A stretch of 64,000 nt of DNA from Pseudoflavonifractor sp. An184 (GCF_002160305.1 NZ_NFKI01000003.1:62001-126000); one strand, 5' to 3'. Counted from the stretch's first letter, positions 42,773 to 52,460 are shown. A program made the numbers and translations. The notes: generated by a model not told the origin, from the letters alone.

Positions 42773-43087
42773 ATGGAAAACAAACTGCTCAAAGAGCTGT
42801 ATGATTACTTTTATGTCCGCCCGGAGCTTGACGAACAGGAGAACGAAGTGGAGGAGTGCCACAAAGCATTGATCGAGGCGCTGGCAAAGCCGGAACGCAA
42901 GCTGGTGCTACGAATCATTGATGCCCAGAACTTGATCATAGAACAGACCTCCCTCGACAGTTTTATTGCTGGCTTTGAACTGGCGTGGAGGCTCTCAATA
43001 GAACTGCAAAATGACGAAAACGAGCGCTCATTCTCCTATCGGACCAGGAGAACGGGCGCTCGTTGTGTATGGGAAGACGAAATATAA
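42773..43087 (+). CDS. DUF6809-like small protein, 3' end through a hairpin
   Basis: 104 residues by the open frame; the first 80 (Leu-Lys-Glu-Leu-Tyr-Asp-Tyr-Phe-Tyr, Leu-Asp-Ser-Phe-Ile-Ala-Gly-Phe-Glu-Leu-Ala) follow the DUF6809-like plan. The last 25 codons run through a strong hairpin (about 43022-43062) with arms of the GAGCGCTC/GGGCGCTC type, so the tail may be read-through of an old terminator. AAGGAG nine bases before ATG 42773 decides the start. Confidence 0.55.
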   Translation: MENKLLKELYDYFYVRPELDEQENEVEECHKALIEALAKPERKLVLRIIDAQNLIIEQTSLDSFIAGFELAWRLSIELQNDENERSFSYRTRRTGARCVWEDEI

Positions 43088-43092
43088 AATGA

Positions 43093-43123
43093 GCCTGGGC
43101 AGCCCTCGAAAAGCTGCCCAGGC
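43093..43123. terminator. Bidirectional terminator
   Basis: Ten-base perfect arms (43093-43102, 43114-43123) between the convergent DUF6809-like and anti-sigma genes. Confidence 0.75.
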
Positions 43124-43143
43124 ATTCTGCTTGTAGGCTTGGT

Positions 43144-43803
43144 TCAGCGTTCCCACAGAAGGACCGCATCCGCCACAGCCTGCTCAAATTCGGCCTGCGC
43201 CAGACCGGGGAGTTCCAGATAATCTCCCACCAAATAGTAGACCGCATCCACCTGCCGATCCACCTGATAGGTAGCTGTCTCAAAGTCGGTCAGCAGACCG
43301 TTGCCGATGCACAAATGTCCCTCACGATCCGGCATCACATCTGAGCGAAGGGTGCGGTCAAAATAGAGGAAAACAGCATTCCGTCCGTTCACCTCCCGGC
43401 TGAAGCCGTGGAAAGAATCGTAGCTTCCGCCGTGATAGTAGAGGTCGATCACCTCATCCACCGCAAGCTCTGCCGTCACCAGACCGTCCGTATAGGATAT
43501 CGGCTGCGGAACATCGGCCGCACCCGCCAAAACAATGGAGAAGATCAGCATGACCGCCACGGCGATCAGGACCGCCCGCCGACGCCCACGGGAAAACTTC
43601 TTCTTCACTCCCTGAAGAACACGGGCTTCCGTTTCCGACTCCTGAGAGAGCGAGGGGACGGGAGCATCCTCCTTCATTTCCGCCAAACAGGCGCGGCATT
43701 CCTGGCATTGTGCCACATGGGCTTCGATCTCCTGCTTGCTGGCCTCGCTGCACAGCCCGTCGCAGTACAGGGGCAGCAGGTCGCGGATGATATCACATTT
43801 CAT
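43144..43803 (-). CDS. Anti-sigma factor, zinc-finger membrane protein
   Basis: 219 residues. The N-terminal anti-sigma zinc finger is His29-x3-Cys33-x2-Cys36 within His-Val-Ala-Gln-Cys-Gln-Glu-Cys. One membrane segment (about 77-95) separates it from an external domain of about 120 residues. It should hold the ECF sigma factor encoded just upstream until a surface signal is sensed. The ATG shares a base with the sigma stop (TAATG). Confidence 0.85.
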   Translation of the reverse strand: MKCDIIRDLLPLYCDGLCSEASKQEIEAHVAQCQECRACLAEMKEDAPVPSLSQESETEARVLQGVKKKFSRGRRRAVLIAVAVMLIFSIVLAGAADVPQPISYTDGLVTAELAVDEVIDLYYHGGSYDSFHGFSREVNGRNAVFLYFDRTLRSDVMPDREGHLCIGNGLLTDFETATYQVDRQVDAVYYLVGDYLELPGLAQAEFEQAVADAVLLWER

Positions 43804-44273
43804 TATAATCCCTCCTTGATTTTCTGTTTCGCACGATAATAAGTCACTCTGGCCCAGTTTTCAGATTTGCCGAACAATTCGCCGATCTGAGTATAGGGTA
43901 GTTCTGCAAAGACCCGCAGGGTAAATACTTCCCGATATGGCTCTGGCAGAGCATGGAGTCGCTGATGGATCTGGCGAGCGTTTTCCTGGATGAGCAGATC
44001 CTCTTCTACATTCTGAGGGGAAGGCATCTGCTCCAGGGCCTCATCTCCGGCCTGCCGTTTTGCCTTTCTCAAGTAGGAAAGCCAACAGTTCTTTCCGATT
44101 TGGCACAGCCATACGGACAGCCTGCATTTTCCTTGAAAGGAGGCACTGTGTTCAATGGCACGACAGAAGGTCTCCTGGGTCAATTCTTCTGCCAACGCTT
44201 GGTTCCCACAGAGTCCTGTCAGATAGCGGTACACCACGGGGAACTGCTCCTTGTACAGTTGGTCAAAATCCAT
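43803..44273 (-). CDS. ECF sigma factor
   Basis: 156 residues with region 2 (Leu-Ala-Glu-Glu-Leu-Thr-Gln-Glu-Thr-Phe-x-Arg-Ala) and region 4 (Leu-Pro-Glu-Pro-Tyr-Arg-Glu-Val-Phe and Glu-Leu-Phe-Gly-Lys-Ser-Glu-Asn-Trp-Ala-Arg-Val). The ATG at 44273 has GAGGTG at a good distance; GTG codons further upstream are less likely. It is paired with an anti-sigma factor. Its regulon is unknown; no candidate promoter for it was identified in the island. Confidence 0.9.
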   Translation of the reverse strand: MDFDQLYKEQFPVVYRYLTGLCGNQALAEELTQETFCRAIEHSASFQGKCRLSVWLCQIGKNCWLSYLRKAKRQAGDEALEQMPSPQNVEEDLLIQENARQIHQRLHALPEPYREVFTLRVFAELPYTQIGELFGKSENWARVTYYRAKQKIKEGL

Positions 44274-44462
44274 CCACACCACCTCGCTTTCTGCCTATAT
44301 GACGCACATCAATGCGGGTTGTTACAGAATTTTTATGAATTGACCCAGAGCACATGGTATCTCCAAAAGTTATTTAGAAGCTGTGTTTGATTTGAAACAA
44401 GTGTCTGAAAATAAAAGCAAAAATCTGAAAAATGGATTTTTAATAGACAAAGCGCTCCGCCT

Positions 44463-44491
44463 TTGCTAAAATTATTCCATATAAGTATAAA
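44463..44491 (+). promoter_or_regulatory. Promoter of the type I restriction operon
   Basis: TTGCTA (44463-44468) and TATAAA (44486-44491) with 17 bases between, 21 bases before the Xre start. It would drive the xre-hsdM-hsdS-hsdR run. Confidence 0.6.
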
Positions 44492-44512
44492 CCCAGCACA
44501 TGAGGTGTTATT

Positions 44513-44728
44513 ATGACCGTTTGCTACAATAAACTGTGGAAACTCTTGATTGATAAGAATATGAAAAAGAAGGATCTGCGCCTGGCTACAGGTATTTCTA
44601 CCACTGCTCTTGCCAAACTGGGCAAGAATGAGCATGTCAGCACGGAGATCCTCACTAAGATCTGCAAAGCACTGGACTGTGATTTTTGCGATATTATCGA
44701 GCTGGTGAAGGAGAAAAATGACGATTGA
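44513..44728 (+). CDS. Xre-family regulator
   Basis: 71 residues, a single helix-turn-helix: Lys-Lys-Lys-Asp-Leu-Arg-Leu-Ala-Thr-Gly-Ile and Thr-Ala-Leu-Ala-Lys-Leu-Gly-Lys-Asn-Glu, then Leu-Thr-Lys-Ile-Cys-Lys-Ala-Leu-Asp-Cys. Proteins of this type (YozG-like) are frequent next to restriction genes. It lies 89 bases before hsdM in the same direction and probably times restriction expression. Confidence 0.85.
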   Translation: MTVCYNKLWKLLIDKNMKKKDLRLATGISTTALAKLGKNEHVSTEILTKICKALDCDFCDIIELVKEKNDD

Positions 44729-44817
44729 CTATAAGTCCGTTTTTAAGGACAGACAAATCTGTAGACTGCTATTATGAGGAATTAGTATCTTTTCCAAACA
44801 ATCCCGGAGGTAAAAAT

Positions 44818-46596
44818 ATGTCAATGAATAAACTGCAACAGCAGACAAATGCAAATATACAGGCAAAAGCGAATCTGATTTGGGAAATTGCTACCCACTT
44901 AGTAGGACTATTTAAACCCCATGAATACGGTAAGGTCATTCTGCCTATGACGGTGCTGAAGCGTTTTGATGATGCCCTGAGGCCAACCAAAGCTTCCGTT
45001 GTAGAAATGGCAGAGAAACTGGATGCACAGCATGTTGAAGGTGCTGCCCGTGATGGCATCCTGTGTCGCATCTCTGGCTTTGACTTCTACAATACCAGCA
45101 ATTATGATTTTGCAAAGTTGATTGCTGACCCGGATAATGTGGAGATCAATTTTGAAGCATATTTGCAGGGCTTTTCCTCCAATATCAAAGATATCATCGA
45201 CAACTTTGACTTTGCGAATACTGTAAAGCTAATGGTCAAAGGTGGCGTTCTATTCGTGACGCTTCAGGAGTTCAACTCAGCAAAGGCTGACATGTCCCCG
45301 GAGAAGATTACCTCCGCCGACATGGGCTACATTTTTGAAGAACTAATTCGAAAATTTTCTGAATCTTATGATGAGCAAGCCGGAGCCCACTTTACCAGTC
45401 GGGATATTATTTATCTGATGACGGAGCTCCTGGTTGCCCCAGAAAAGACGCAAATTATGGAGGAGGGCTGTACTAAGACGGCATATGATATGGCCATGGG
45501 CACATCTCAGATGTTGGGGTGCCTGACTGAGCGACTTCATTCTATTAGCGAGGAGGCCGTGCTAACCTGCTTCGGACAGGAGTTCAACCCCGAAACCTAC
45601 GCTATTGCAAAGGCGGATATGCTCATCAAGGGCGGCAATGCATCCGGAATGAAGTACGGTGACACATTGAGCGATGATGCCTTTAGCGGTTATGAGTTTG
45701 ACTATATCATCTCCAATCCTCCGTTCGGCATTGACTGGAAACGTGAAAAAGTTCAGGTGGAGGCGGAGGCCAAGCGCGGCTATGACGGCCGGTTTGGTCC
45801 GGGACTGCCTGCCATCTCCGATGGACAGATGCTCTTCTTGCTCAATGGAGTAAAGAAGCTGAAGGAGGGCTCCGGCAGAATGGCAATCATTCAGAATGGG
45901 TCTTCTCTATTTACCGGTGATGCGGGTTCCGGCGCATCTGAAATCCGCCGGTTTGTAATTGAAGGTGACCTGGTGGATACTATCATTCAGTTGCCAACCG
46001 ATCTGTTTTACAATACTGGAATTACAACCTATATTTGGGTACTTACCAAAGGCAAAGATGTGTACCGCAGAGGAAAGGTACAACTCATCGACGCCAGCAA
46101 ATGTTTCGTGAAGCGCCGCAAGAACATTGGGTCTAAACGAGTTGATCTGGATGATGTTTGCATTGATCTTATCCTTAGAGCTTATGAGGGTTTTGAAAAT
46201 GAAATTTATAAAGAAGACGATCTTGTAGTAGAGTCCAAAGTATTTGAAAATAGTTTCTTCGGTTTCACAAAGGTAACGGTGGAGACCGCCCAGGCAGACA
46301 AGGACGGCAAGCCCATCCTGAAGAAAGGCAAGAAACAACCAGTCAAGGGAGCATCCGATACGGAAATCATCCCCTTGTCCGAAGATAGCGAAGAATACAT
46401 GAAAAAGAATGTTCTGCCGTATAACCCTCTGGCCTACATCGACCCGGCAAAGGATAAAATTGGCTATGAGGTACCCTTTACCCGCCTGTTCTATAAGTTT
46501 GAGGCACCAGCATCCTCTGATTCCATTTTCGGGGAGATTAAGGCTCTGGAGGCAGAAGAAACAATTCTGATGAAGGAGTTGTTTGGAAATGCGTGA
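44818..46596 (+). CDS. hsdM: Type I restriction-modification, DNA methyltransferase subunit
   Basis: 592 residues. An N-terminal helical HsdM domain (from Trp-Glu-Ile-Ala) precedes the methyltransferase. The catalytic Asn-Pro-Pro-Phe is near residue 299. SAM motif I is the divergent Asp-Met-Ala-Met-Gly-Thr-Ser-Gln-Met form, seen in one HsdM branch, in place of Pro-Ala-Cys-Gly-Thr-Gly. GGAGG precedes the ATG at 44818; the longer frame from 44725 has no ribosome site. It overlaps hsdS by eight bases. Confidence 0.93.
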   Translation: MSMNKLQQQTNANIQAKANLIWEIATHLVGLFKPHEYGKVILPMTVLKRFDDALRPTKASVVEMAEKLDAQHVEGAARDGILCRISGFDFYNTSNYDFAKLIADPDNVEINFEAYLQGFSSNIKDIIDNFDFANTVKLMVKGGVLFVTLQEFNSAKADMSPEKITSADMGYIFEELIRKFSESYDEQAGAHFTSRDIIYLMTELLVAPEKTQIMEEGCTKTAYDMAMGTSQMLGCLTERLHSISEEAVLTCFGQEFNPETYAIAKADMLIKGGNASGMKYGDTLSDDAFSGYEFDYIISNPPFGIDWKREKVQVEAEAKRGYDGRFGPGLPAISDGQMLFLLNGVKKLKEGSGRMAIIQNGSSLFTGDAGSGASEIRRFVIEGDLVDTIIQLPTDLFYNTGITTYIWVLTKGKDVYRRGKVQLIDASKCFVKRRKNIGSKRVDLDDVCIDLILRAYEGFENEIYKEDDLVVESKVFENSFFGFTKVTVETAQADKDGKPILKKGKKQPVKGASDTEIIPLSEDSEEYMKKNVLPYNPLAYIDPAKDKIGYEVPFTRLFYKFEAPASSDSIFGEIKALEAEETILMKELFGNA

Positions 46597-47893
46597 AATG
46601 AAGGACAGTGGTGTTGCATGGATTGATAATATCCCAAAGGACTGGGCTATCATTCCCCTTAAAATGGTAGCAGAGTACAGGAAAGGGTTGTCTATTACAA
46701 AAGCTGATTTGTCCGAAACAGGGATACCAGTTGTTAGCTATGGGCAAATCCACTCCAAGCTGAATAGTGGAACACATCTTAGTGATAACTTAATTCGTTT
46801 TGTTTCGCCGTCCTATTTAAGCAGCAACCCATCATCAATAGGGAAATATGGCGATTTATTATTTGCAGATACCTCTGAAGATTATGAGGGAATCGGAAAT
46901 GCCGTCTACCTTGATACTTCGGAATGCGTTTTTGCAGGATATCACACTATTATTGTGCGGCCAACAATTGACATGGAGAGGAAGTATTTGGCCTATCTTT
47001 GCCGCTCAGATTGTTGGAGAAGCCAACTCCGTGCAAGGGCATTTGGAATCAAGGTTTATAGTGTGACGCAGACAATGCTTAAAAGCGTTTCAATCTTGCT
47101 GCCACCTACAAGTGAACAGCAAAAAATTGTATCCATCCTTGATTTGAAATGCTGTCAAATTAATGATCTCATTGCCAACGGAGAAGCCCAAATTGAAAAA
47201 TTGAAGCAATACAAGCAAAGTGTGATTGCCGAGGTCGTCACGAAGGGACTTGACCCAACGGTGCCAATGAAAGACAGCGGTGTTGCATGGATTGGGGATA
47301 TTCCAGCGCATTGGGAAGTAAAAAGAGGAAAGGCACTGTTCCAAGAAACCGAAGCAAGATCCATTGATGGAAGCGAAGAATTACTGACCGTATCACAATA
47401 TACAGGTATTACTCCGAGATCGCAGAAGAATGTAAATATGTTTGAGGCCCTCACTTTAGAAGGATATAAGATATGCGAAATTGGAGATATTGCCGCAAAT
47501 ACAATGTGGTTATGGGCTGGAGCGATTGGTGTTTCTAAATATCGTGGGGTGATCAGCCCTTCTTACAATGTGTATAGACAAAAATCCAGCGAATATGTAC
47601 CTGAGTATTTAGACATTCTTTTGAGGGCACCCATGCTGGTTCAAGAATACGCTTCATTGTCGACTGGCATTAGAGTTTCTCGCCTTCGGTGTTATCCCAA
47701 GGATTTCTTGAATATAAGGTTCCCTGTACCGCCGTTAAAGGAACAAGAAAAAATACTCTGTTTCTTTGCCAAGAAATTTGCAGCTGTGGATCGTCTGATT
47801 TCCATCAAGCAAGACAAAATTGAAAAGTTGGAACAGTATAAGCGTTCTCTGATTTATGAGTATGTTACTGGAAAGAAAGAGGTAACTGTATAA
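46589..47893 (+). CDS. hsdS: Type I restriction-modification, specificity subunit
   Basis: 434 residues with two target-recognition halves. Each half begins Met-Lys-Asp-Ser-Gly-Val-Ala-Trp-Ile (near residues 4 and 228) and ends in a coiled-coil region (Gln-Gln-Lys-Ile-Val and Gln-Glu-Lys-Ile-Leu, then Lys-Leu-Lys/Glu-Gln-Tyr-Lys). This gives a two-part recognition site. AAGGAG precedes the ATG at 46589. Confidence 0.93.
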   Translation: MREMKDSGVAWIDNIPKDWAIIPLKMVAEYRKGLSITKADLSETGIPVVSYGQIHSKLNSGTHLSDNLIRFVSPSYLSSNPSSIGKYGDLLFADTSEDYEGIGNAVYLDTSECVFAGYHTIIVRPTIDMERKYLAYLCRSDCWRSQLRARAFGIKVYSVTQTMLKSVSILLPPTSEQQKIVSILDLKCCQINDLIANGEAQIEKLKQYKQSVIAEVVTKGLDPTVPMKDSGVAWIGDIPAHWEVKRGKALFQETEARSIDGSEELLTVSQYTGITPRSQKNVNMFEALTLEGYKICEIGDIAANTMWLWAGAIGVSKYRGVISPSYNVYRQKSSEYVPEYLDILLRAPMLVQEYASLSTGIRVSRLRCYPKDFLNIRFPVPPLKEQEKILCFFAKKFAAVDRLISIKQDKIEKLEQYKRSLIYEYVTGKKEVTV

Positions 47894-48014
47894 GCTCCCT
47901 GGGGATAAATACGAAGAAACTCCAGGATGCCTTCAAAGAGCTCCTAAGGTTAACTCTGGCGCGAAAAAAACAAGGTATATTATGACCACAATAATATCTC
48001 ATGGAGGTATCCTA

Positions 48015-49073
48015 ATGGATGAATTGATTCCCGACAAAGCAGGTAGCATGCCAGTTGAAATACCGCAGGATGCGATGCCCGTCCCGGAAGAGGGAAAGTG
48101 CCTATACATTACCCAAGAAAGCAAAGGCTTTGACTTCCAAGCCATTTTGGGCCAAGTTATTCAATGCGTAAATATGGGTGAAATTCTGGCCGAGATCAAA
48201 GCTGGAACACAGTATGTGGTTCAGATTCCTGCCGAGTTCCAAGCAGCCTATGAATCTGGCGAGATGTTTATCATGGAAAACATGAAGACCGGCAAAAAGT
48301 GGCCCAGCCTGATGAAGATCGCCGAAAACGGAAAGAAGCAGGTTGTGACACCTCTTCCTATTGCGGAGCAGGCAATCGTTCAAGGTAATCCGATACAAGA
48401 ATTAGCCAATAGTCATCATAATATCCTGATGCAACAGCAGATGGCAAGGCTAACCGAAATGGTAGAGCGCACATATCGTGTGGTCGAGCAAATAAAGCAC
48501 GGCCAGATGGATGATCGCATCGGTCTGCTGGAAGCTGGTAAAAACGGCTTAATCCTGGCAATGTCTATGCCAGAAGGTGAAGAACGTAACCGGCAGATCA
48601 ACTCCAGCAGACAGAATCTCCTTATCGCTCAGGCGCAGATTAAAAAGACTCTTGAACGCCGCGCTGGCGAATTTGAACCACTGCCCAAATCAGGGCTAAT
48701 CCGATTCATGCGCGAGGTTGCCCATAGTGGCTATTTGGCAGAAAAAAGCCGAGCGGTTCAGGAAATGCAGGACTATTATGATTTGTATTTGCAGGCAACC
48801 AAGTTACTTGCAGCCTCTTATGCCATGTGCGGAAATTTGGAGACAGCAGAACAAACTTTTCTATTGAGTGAAGATGCTATTCAGTCTATCGATTTCAGCA
48901 AAGTGGAAACCATACGCTATCAGCATAAGGCATTGACAGATATGTTCTATTCACACCCTGCCAGGTATATTGACACAGAACGGGTTGCATGCCTTGAGAA
49001 GGCAAGGCGTTATGATTATATGGCCATTGAGGTCAGCGGAGAGAAATTGTTGGAGGCGTTGGGAAATGGATAA
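48015..49073 (+). CDS. Unrecognised protein within type I restriction operon
   Basis: 352 residues, soluble, no membrane segments or motif that I can name. Residues about 150-260 are predicted to be helical and charged (Gln-Gln-Gln-Met-Ala-Arg-Leu-Thr-Glu-Met-Val-Glu-Arg), perhaps a coiled coil. A Gly-rich or nucleotide-binding motif is not seen. GGAGGT precedes the ATG at 48015. It ends overlapping a tiny gene and sits between hsdS and hsdR, so it is likely expressed with the complex. Base composition equals that of hsdM/hsdR, so it travels with them. Confidence 0.7.
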   Translation: MDELIPDKAGSMPVEIPQDAMPVPEEGKCLYITQESKGFDFQAILGQVIQCVNMGEILAEIKAGTQYVVQIPAEFQAAYESGEMFIMENMKTGKKWPSLMKIAENGKKQVVTPLPIAEQAIVQGNPIQELANSHHNILMQQQMARLTEMVERTYRVVEQIKHGQMDDRIGLLEAGKNGLILAMSMPEGEERNRQINSSRQNLLIAQAQIKKTLERRAGEFEPLPKSGLIRFMREVAHSGYLAEKSRAVQEMQDYYDLYLQATKLLAASYAMCGNLETAEQTFLLSEDAIQSIDFSKVETIRYQHKALTDMFYSHPARYIDTERVACLEKARRYDYMAIEVSGEKLLEALGNG

Positions 49074-49254
49074 ACAGTTTAAAAAGCAGAAACTGGATAG
49101 TAAAGATTACAAGGGTATGGAACAGGGCGCAAAGTATCTGAAGTGTGGGGTTGGATTGGCCGCGTCTATCGCGCTTTTTGTTAAAAATAAGGATAATCTA
49201 AAAGCCATCGGAAAGAGTGCCCTCAAATTTACAGGCCGGGTCATAAAGATATAA
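49066..49254 (+). CDS. Small protein with one hydrophobic segment
   Basis: 62 residues: a Lys-rich start (Lys-Gln-Phe-Lys-Lys-Gln-Lys), a hydrophobic stretch at about 33-45 (Gly-Val-Gly-Leu-Ala-Ala-Ser-Ile-Ala-Leu-Phe), and a basic tail. Its ATG overlaps the end of the upstream gene by eight bases and GGAGG is well placed. No family recognised. Coupled to the 352-residue protein, it may be its partner or membrane anchor. Confidence 0.6.
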   Translation: MDKQFKKQKLDSKDYKGMEQGAKYLKCGVGLAASIALFVKNKDNLKAIGKSALKFTGRVIKI

Positions 49255-49266
49255 GGGGCGTATATT

Positions 49267-52200
49267 ATGGACAAAAGTGAAAAACGGTTTGAGCGAGATA
49301 TCGAATCCTTCCTTATTTCACCCGAAGGTGGCTATATCCAGTTTTGTGGGCAAGATACTGAAGGCAACTGGGTACATACTCGACAGCATGATATTTCCAG
49401 GTGCATCTACATGGATGTGCTCTGTGAATTTATAGCAAAGACCCAGCCCAAGGAATGGGCCAAGTACACCAAATATTATGGCACTAATGCTGAGGACAAA
49501 TTGTATCACCGTTTGGAGACTACCATCTCAAATCAAGGTCTGCTGTATGTACTGCGAAACGGCATCGAGGATATGGGCTGCAAACTGAAAGTCTGCTTTT
49601 TCAAACCGGAGTCTGAACTGAACCCTATTGCTACCGAGCGATATGAAGCCAATATCCTCGGATGCACCCGCCAATTCCGCTATTCCACGGCTAACACTAA
49701 CACTATTGATATGGTACTTTCCGTTAACGGCATCCCTATTGTGGCGCTGGAATTAAAGAACCAGCTCACTGGTCAGGATTACATTTGTGCCATTAATCAA
49801 TATAAGAATGACCGCAATTCCAAAGAGTTTGCGTTTCGCTTAAACCACCGCTTTCTGGCCTACTTTGCCGTTGACCTGTATGAAGTATGGATGACTACTC
49901 AGCTTACGGACAGCAGTACTCACTTTCTGCCATTCAACCGGGGCTCCAACGGTGCAGGTGTAAATGGTGGTGCGGGTAATCCCACAAACCCTAAGGGCTA
50001 TGCCACCAGTTATCTGTGGGAAGAAGTGCTGCAACGAGACAGTCTAATGGATCTGATCCACCGTTTCATTTCCTTTGTAAAAGAAAAAGAAGAAGTGGTC
50101 AAGAACGGTATCAGCAAAACAGTCACCAAGGAAAAGATGATTTTTCCTCGTTATCATCAATACGATGTGGTGCGTAAGATTATGGCTGATGTGCGGCAAA
50201 ACGGCGTTGGCACAAACTATCTGATCCAGCACTCCGCAGGCTCCGGCAAATCCAATTCCATTGCGTGGATTGCTTATCGTCTTGCTTCTATCCATGATGC
50301 GGAAAACAACGGTTTGTTCGATTCTGTTATTGTGGTCACCAACCGCGTGGTACTGGACAGCCAGTTGCAGGATACCATCAATAGCTTTGAACATCAGGTA
50401 GGCTTGGTAGAGGCGATTGACGATAAAAAGAATTCCCGCAGTCTTGCGGAAGCGATTAATGATAAAAAGAGAATCATCATCTGTACTATCCAAAAATTTC
50501 TTTTTGCAAAGAAGGATATCGAGAAGTTCCGTGGGCGCAAGTTTGCAATCATCATTGATGAGGCCCACCAGGGGCAGAATGGTGAAAGCGCAAAATCCCT
50601 GCGCCGCAGTCTGATCGACATCGGTGTTGCGGTCAAAGAATATGCAGAAGAAGCCGGAATTGAAGAGGAAGAAGTGGATCTGACTGACGAGTATATCAAT
50701 GCAGTCATCGGTCAGGGCAGACACGATAATCAGTCCTTCTTTGCCTTCACAGCCACTCCTAAGGCACAAACATTGGAATCCTTCGGTACTGTGGTAGGAA
50801 CAACCCCAGAGGGGGAACTCATAAAGGCTCCGTTCCATGTGTATTCCATGCGCCAAGCCATTGAAGAAGGATACATTTTGGATGTGCTGGCGAACTATAC
50901 TACAGTTAAAGAGGCATTTAAGTTGATTCGTGTCTCTGAGGATAATCCAGAACTCATTGAGGGACAGGCATCCCGTGCACTGTTCAAGTATTACAAGCAA
51001 CATGGCTATACTATTGCCCAGAAGACGGAAATGATTATGACCAATTTCCTGGAAAACTGCCGTTATCAGATTAACGGTAAGGGCAAAGCTATGGTCGTTG
51101 CAGATAGCCGAGCAAACGCAGTCCGATATTATCTTGCCATAAAGAAATATCTCACTGACCATGCAGAGCAATGCGTAGGCAGTGATGTGATGATTGCATT
51201 CTCCGGTGAAGTAACCTTGGACGACTATCCAAGCGAGAAACCTTTCACTGAGGCTACTATGAATCTGGACGAAAACGGCAAGTACATAACGACCGACAAG
51301 AAATTCCGTAAGGTGTTCCATAGTAGCCAGTACAATATCTTGGTAGTCGCAAATAAGTATCAGACCGGCTTTGATGAGCCGCTGCTACACACTATGTATG
51401 TGGATAAGAAACTGCGTGATGTGACCGCGGTTCAGACACTCTCTCGCCTCAATCGTACTACTTTTGGAAAGAACAGTACATTTGTCCTGGATTTTGAGAA
51501 CACTGAGGAGGATATCAAAGGTGCTTTCCTGCCGTACTATGAGACCACAATGCTTGAAGGTATCACTGATTTGAACCGAGTATATGACCTCCGCAATAAG
51601 ATTCGGGACTTTATGCTCTACAATTTCGAGGATGTGGAGACTTTCAACAAATTTATGGCAGCTCAGACGGATAAAAATCAGGATGCTGCCGCGCTTGGTA
51701 GACTGGCAGGTATGTTCCGGCCTGTGATCGCTCGATATATGGATTTAAGTGAGGATGATCGCTATACCCTCCGAGACTATGTGCGTAAGTTCAACAAAGC
51801 GTATGCTTTTGTTACCCAGCTGGTGCGGCTCCATGACAGGGATCTGTTCAATGAATATCAATATACGCTGCATTTGATAAAACTTCTTCCCAAAACAAGC
51901 GGTGATGAATTTGTTGACATCGAGGATAAAATTAAGCTGGAGTATGCTTCTCTCACGGAAACTTTCCGCGGAGCAATTGTCCTGAATGAAAAGCCACCCG
52001 CATTTGTGCCCGGAGGTAGTACCGCTCCAAAGGTGCTAAATAAAAAGAAAGATACTCTCCAAAGTATCATTGACAAGGTAAATGAACGCTTCAGCGGCAA
52101 CTTTACTGATGCCGACCGAGTTATTATCGAAGGCATCTATCAGATGTTCATGAAGGACTCAGAGGTCAAAAAGTTTAGAAAATATGCCAAGGACAATAGC

Positions 52201-52371
52201 ACCGAAATGTTCGTGCGTTCTCTTTTCCCAGATAAATTTCGCGACATCGTGACACAGTGCTTTTTGGACAACAATGATTCTTTTGCAAAGTTGTTTAATG
52301 ACCCTGACTTTTATCAGAAGGTCCAGGATGCTATGGCTGCAGAATTGTACAAGGCGTTGAGAAAGGAATAG
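49267..52371 (+). CDS. hsdR: Type I restriction-modification, restriction subunit
   Basis: 1034 residues. The nuclease-type Ala-Leu-Glu-Leu-Lys-Asn is near residue 160; the helicase has Ser-Ala-Gly-Ser-Gly-Lys-Ser (about 321), Ile-Asp-Glu-Ala-His (about 429), Phe-Thr-Ala-Thr-Pro (about 495) and a late Gln-Thr-Leu-Ser-Arg-Leu-Asn-Arg. It translocates and cuts unmodified DNA with HsdM and HsdS. It lies 12 bases after the small gene and has a GGGGCG site. Confidence 0.94.
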   Translation: MDKSEKRFERDIESFLISPEGGYIQFCGQDTEGNWVHTRQHDISRCIYMDVLCEFIAKTQPKEWAKYTKYYGTNAEDKLYHRLETTISNQGLLYVLRNGIEDMGCKLKVCFFKPESELNPIATERYEANILGCTRQFRYSTANTNTIDMVLSVNGIPIVALELKNQLTGQDYICAINQYKNDRNSKEFAFRLNHRFLAYFAVDLYEVWMTTQLTDSSTHFLPFNRGSNGAGVNGGAGNPTNPKGYATSYLWEEVLQRDSLMDLIHRFISFVKEKEEVVKNGISKTVTKEKMIFPRYHQYDVVRKIMADVRQNGVGTNYLIQHSAGSGKSNSIAWIAYRLASIHDAENNGLFDSVIVVTNRVVLDSQLQDTINSFEHQVGLVEAIDDKKNSRSLAEAINDKKRIIICTIQKFLFAKKDIEKFRGRKFAIIIDEAHQGQNGESAKSLRRSLIDIGVAVKEYAEEAGIEEEEVDLTDEYINAVIGQGRHDNQSFFAFTATPKAQTLESFGTVVGTTPEGELIKAPFHVYSMRQAIEEGYILDVLANYTTVKEAFKLIRVSEDNPELIEGQASRALFKYYKQHGYTIAQKTEMIMTNFLENCRYQINGKGKAMVVADSRANAVRYYLAIKKYLTDHAEQCVGSDVMIAFSGEVTLDDYPSEKPFTEATMNLDENGKYITTDKKFRKVFHSSQYNILVVANKYQTGFDEPLLHTMYVDKKLRDVTAVQTLSRLNRTTFGKNSTFVLDFENTEEDIKGAFLPYYETTMLEGITDLNRVYDLRNKIRDFMLYNFEDVETFNKFMAAQTDKNQDAAALGRLAGMFRPVIARYMDLSEDDRYTLRDYVRKFNKAYAFVTQLVRLHDRDLFNEYQYTLHLIKLLPKTSGDEFVDIEDKIKLEYASLTETFRGAIVLNEKPPAFVPGGSTAPKVLNKKKDTLQSIIDKVNERFSGNFTDADRVIIEGIYQMFMKDSEVKKFRKYAKDNSTEMFVRSLFPDKFRDIVTQCFLDNNDSFAKLFNDPDFYQKVQDAMAAELYKALRKE

Positions 52372-52460
52372 TACAATGTGTCAATTTTCCTCTGAAGCGT
52401 TTTCTGTTGCTGTTAATGGAATATAGAATGGTTTTCACAGAAAAGAAATGAGGGGCATAT

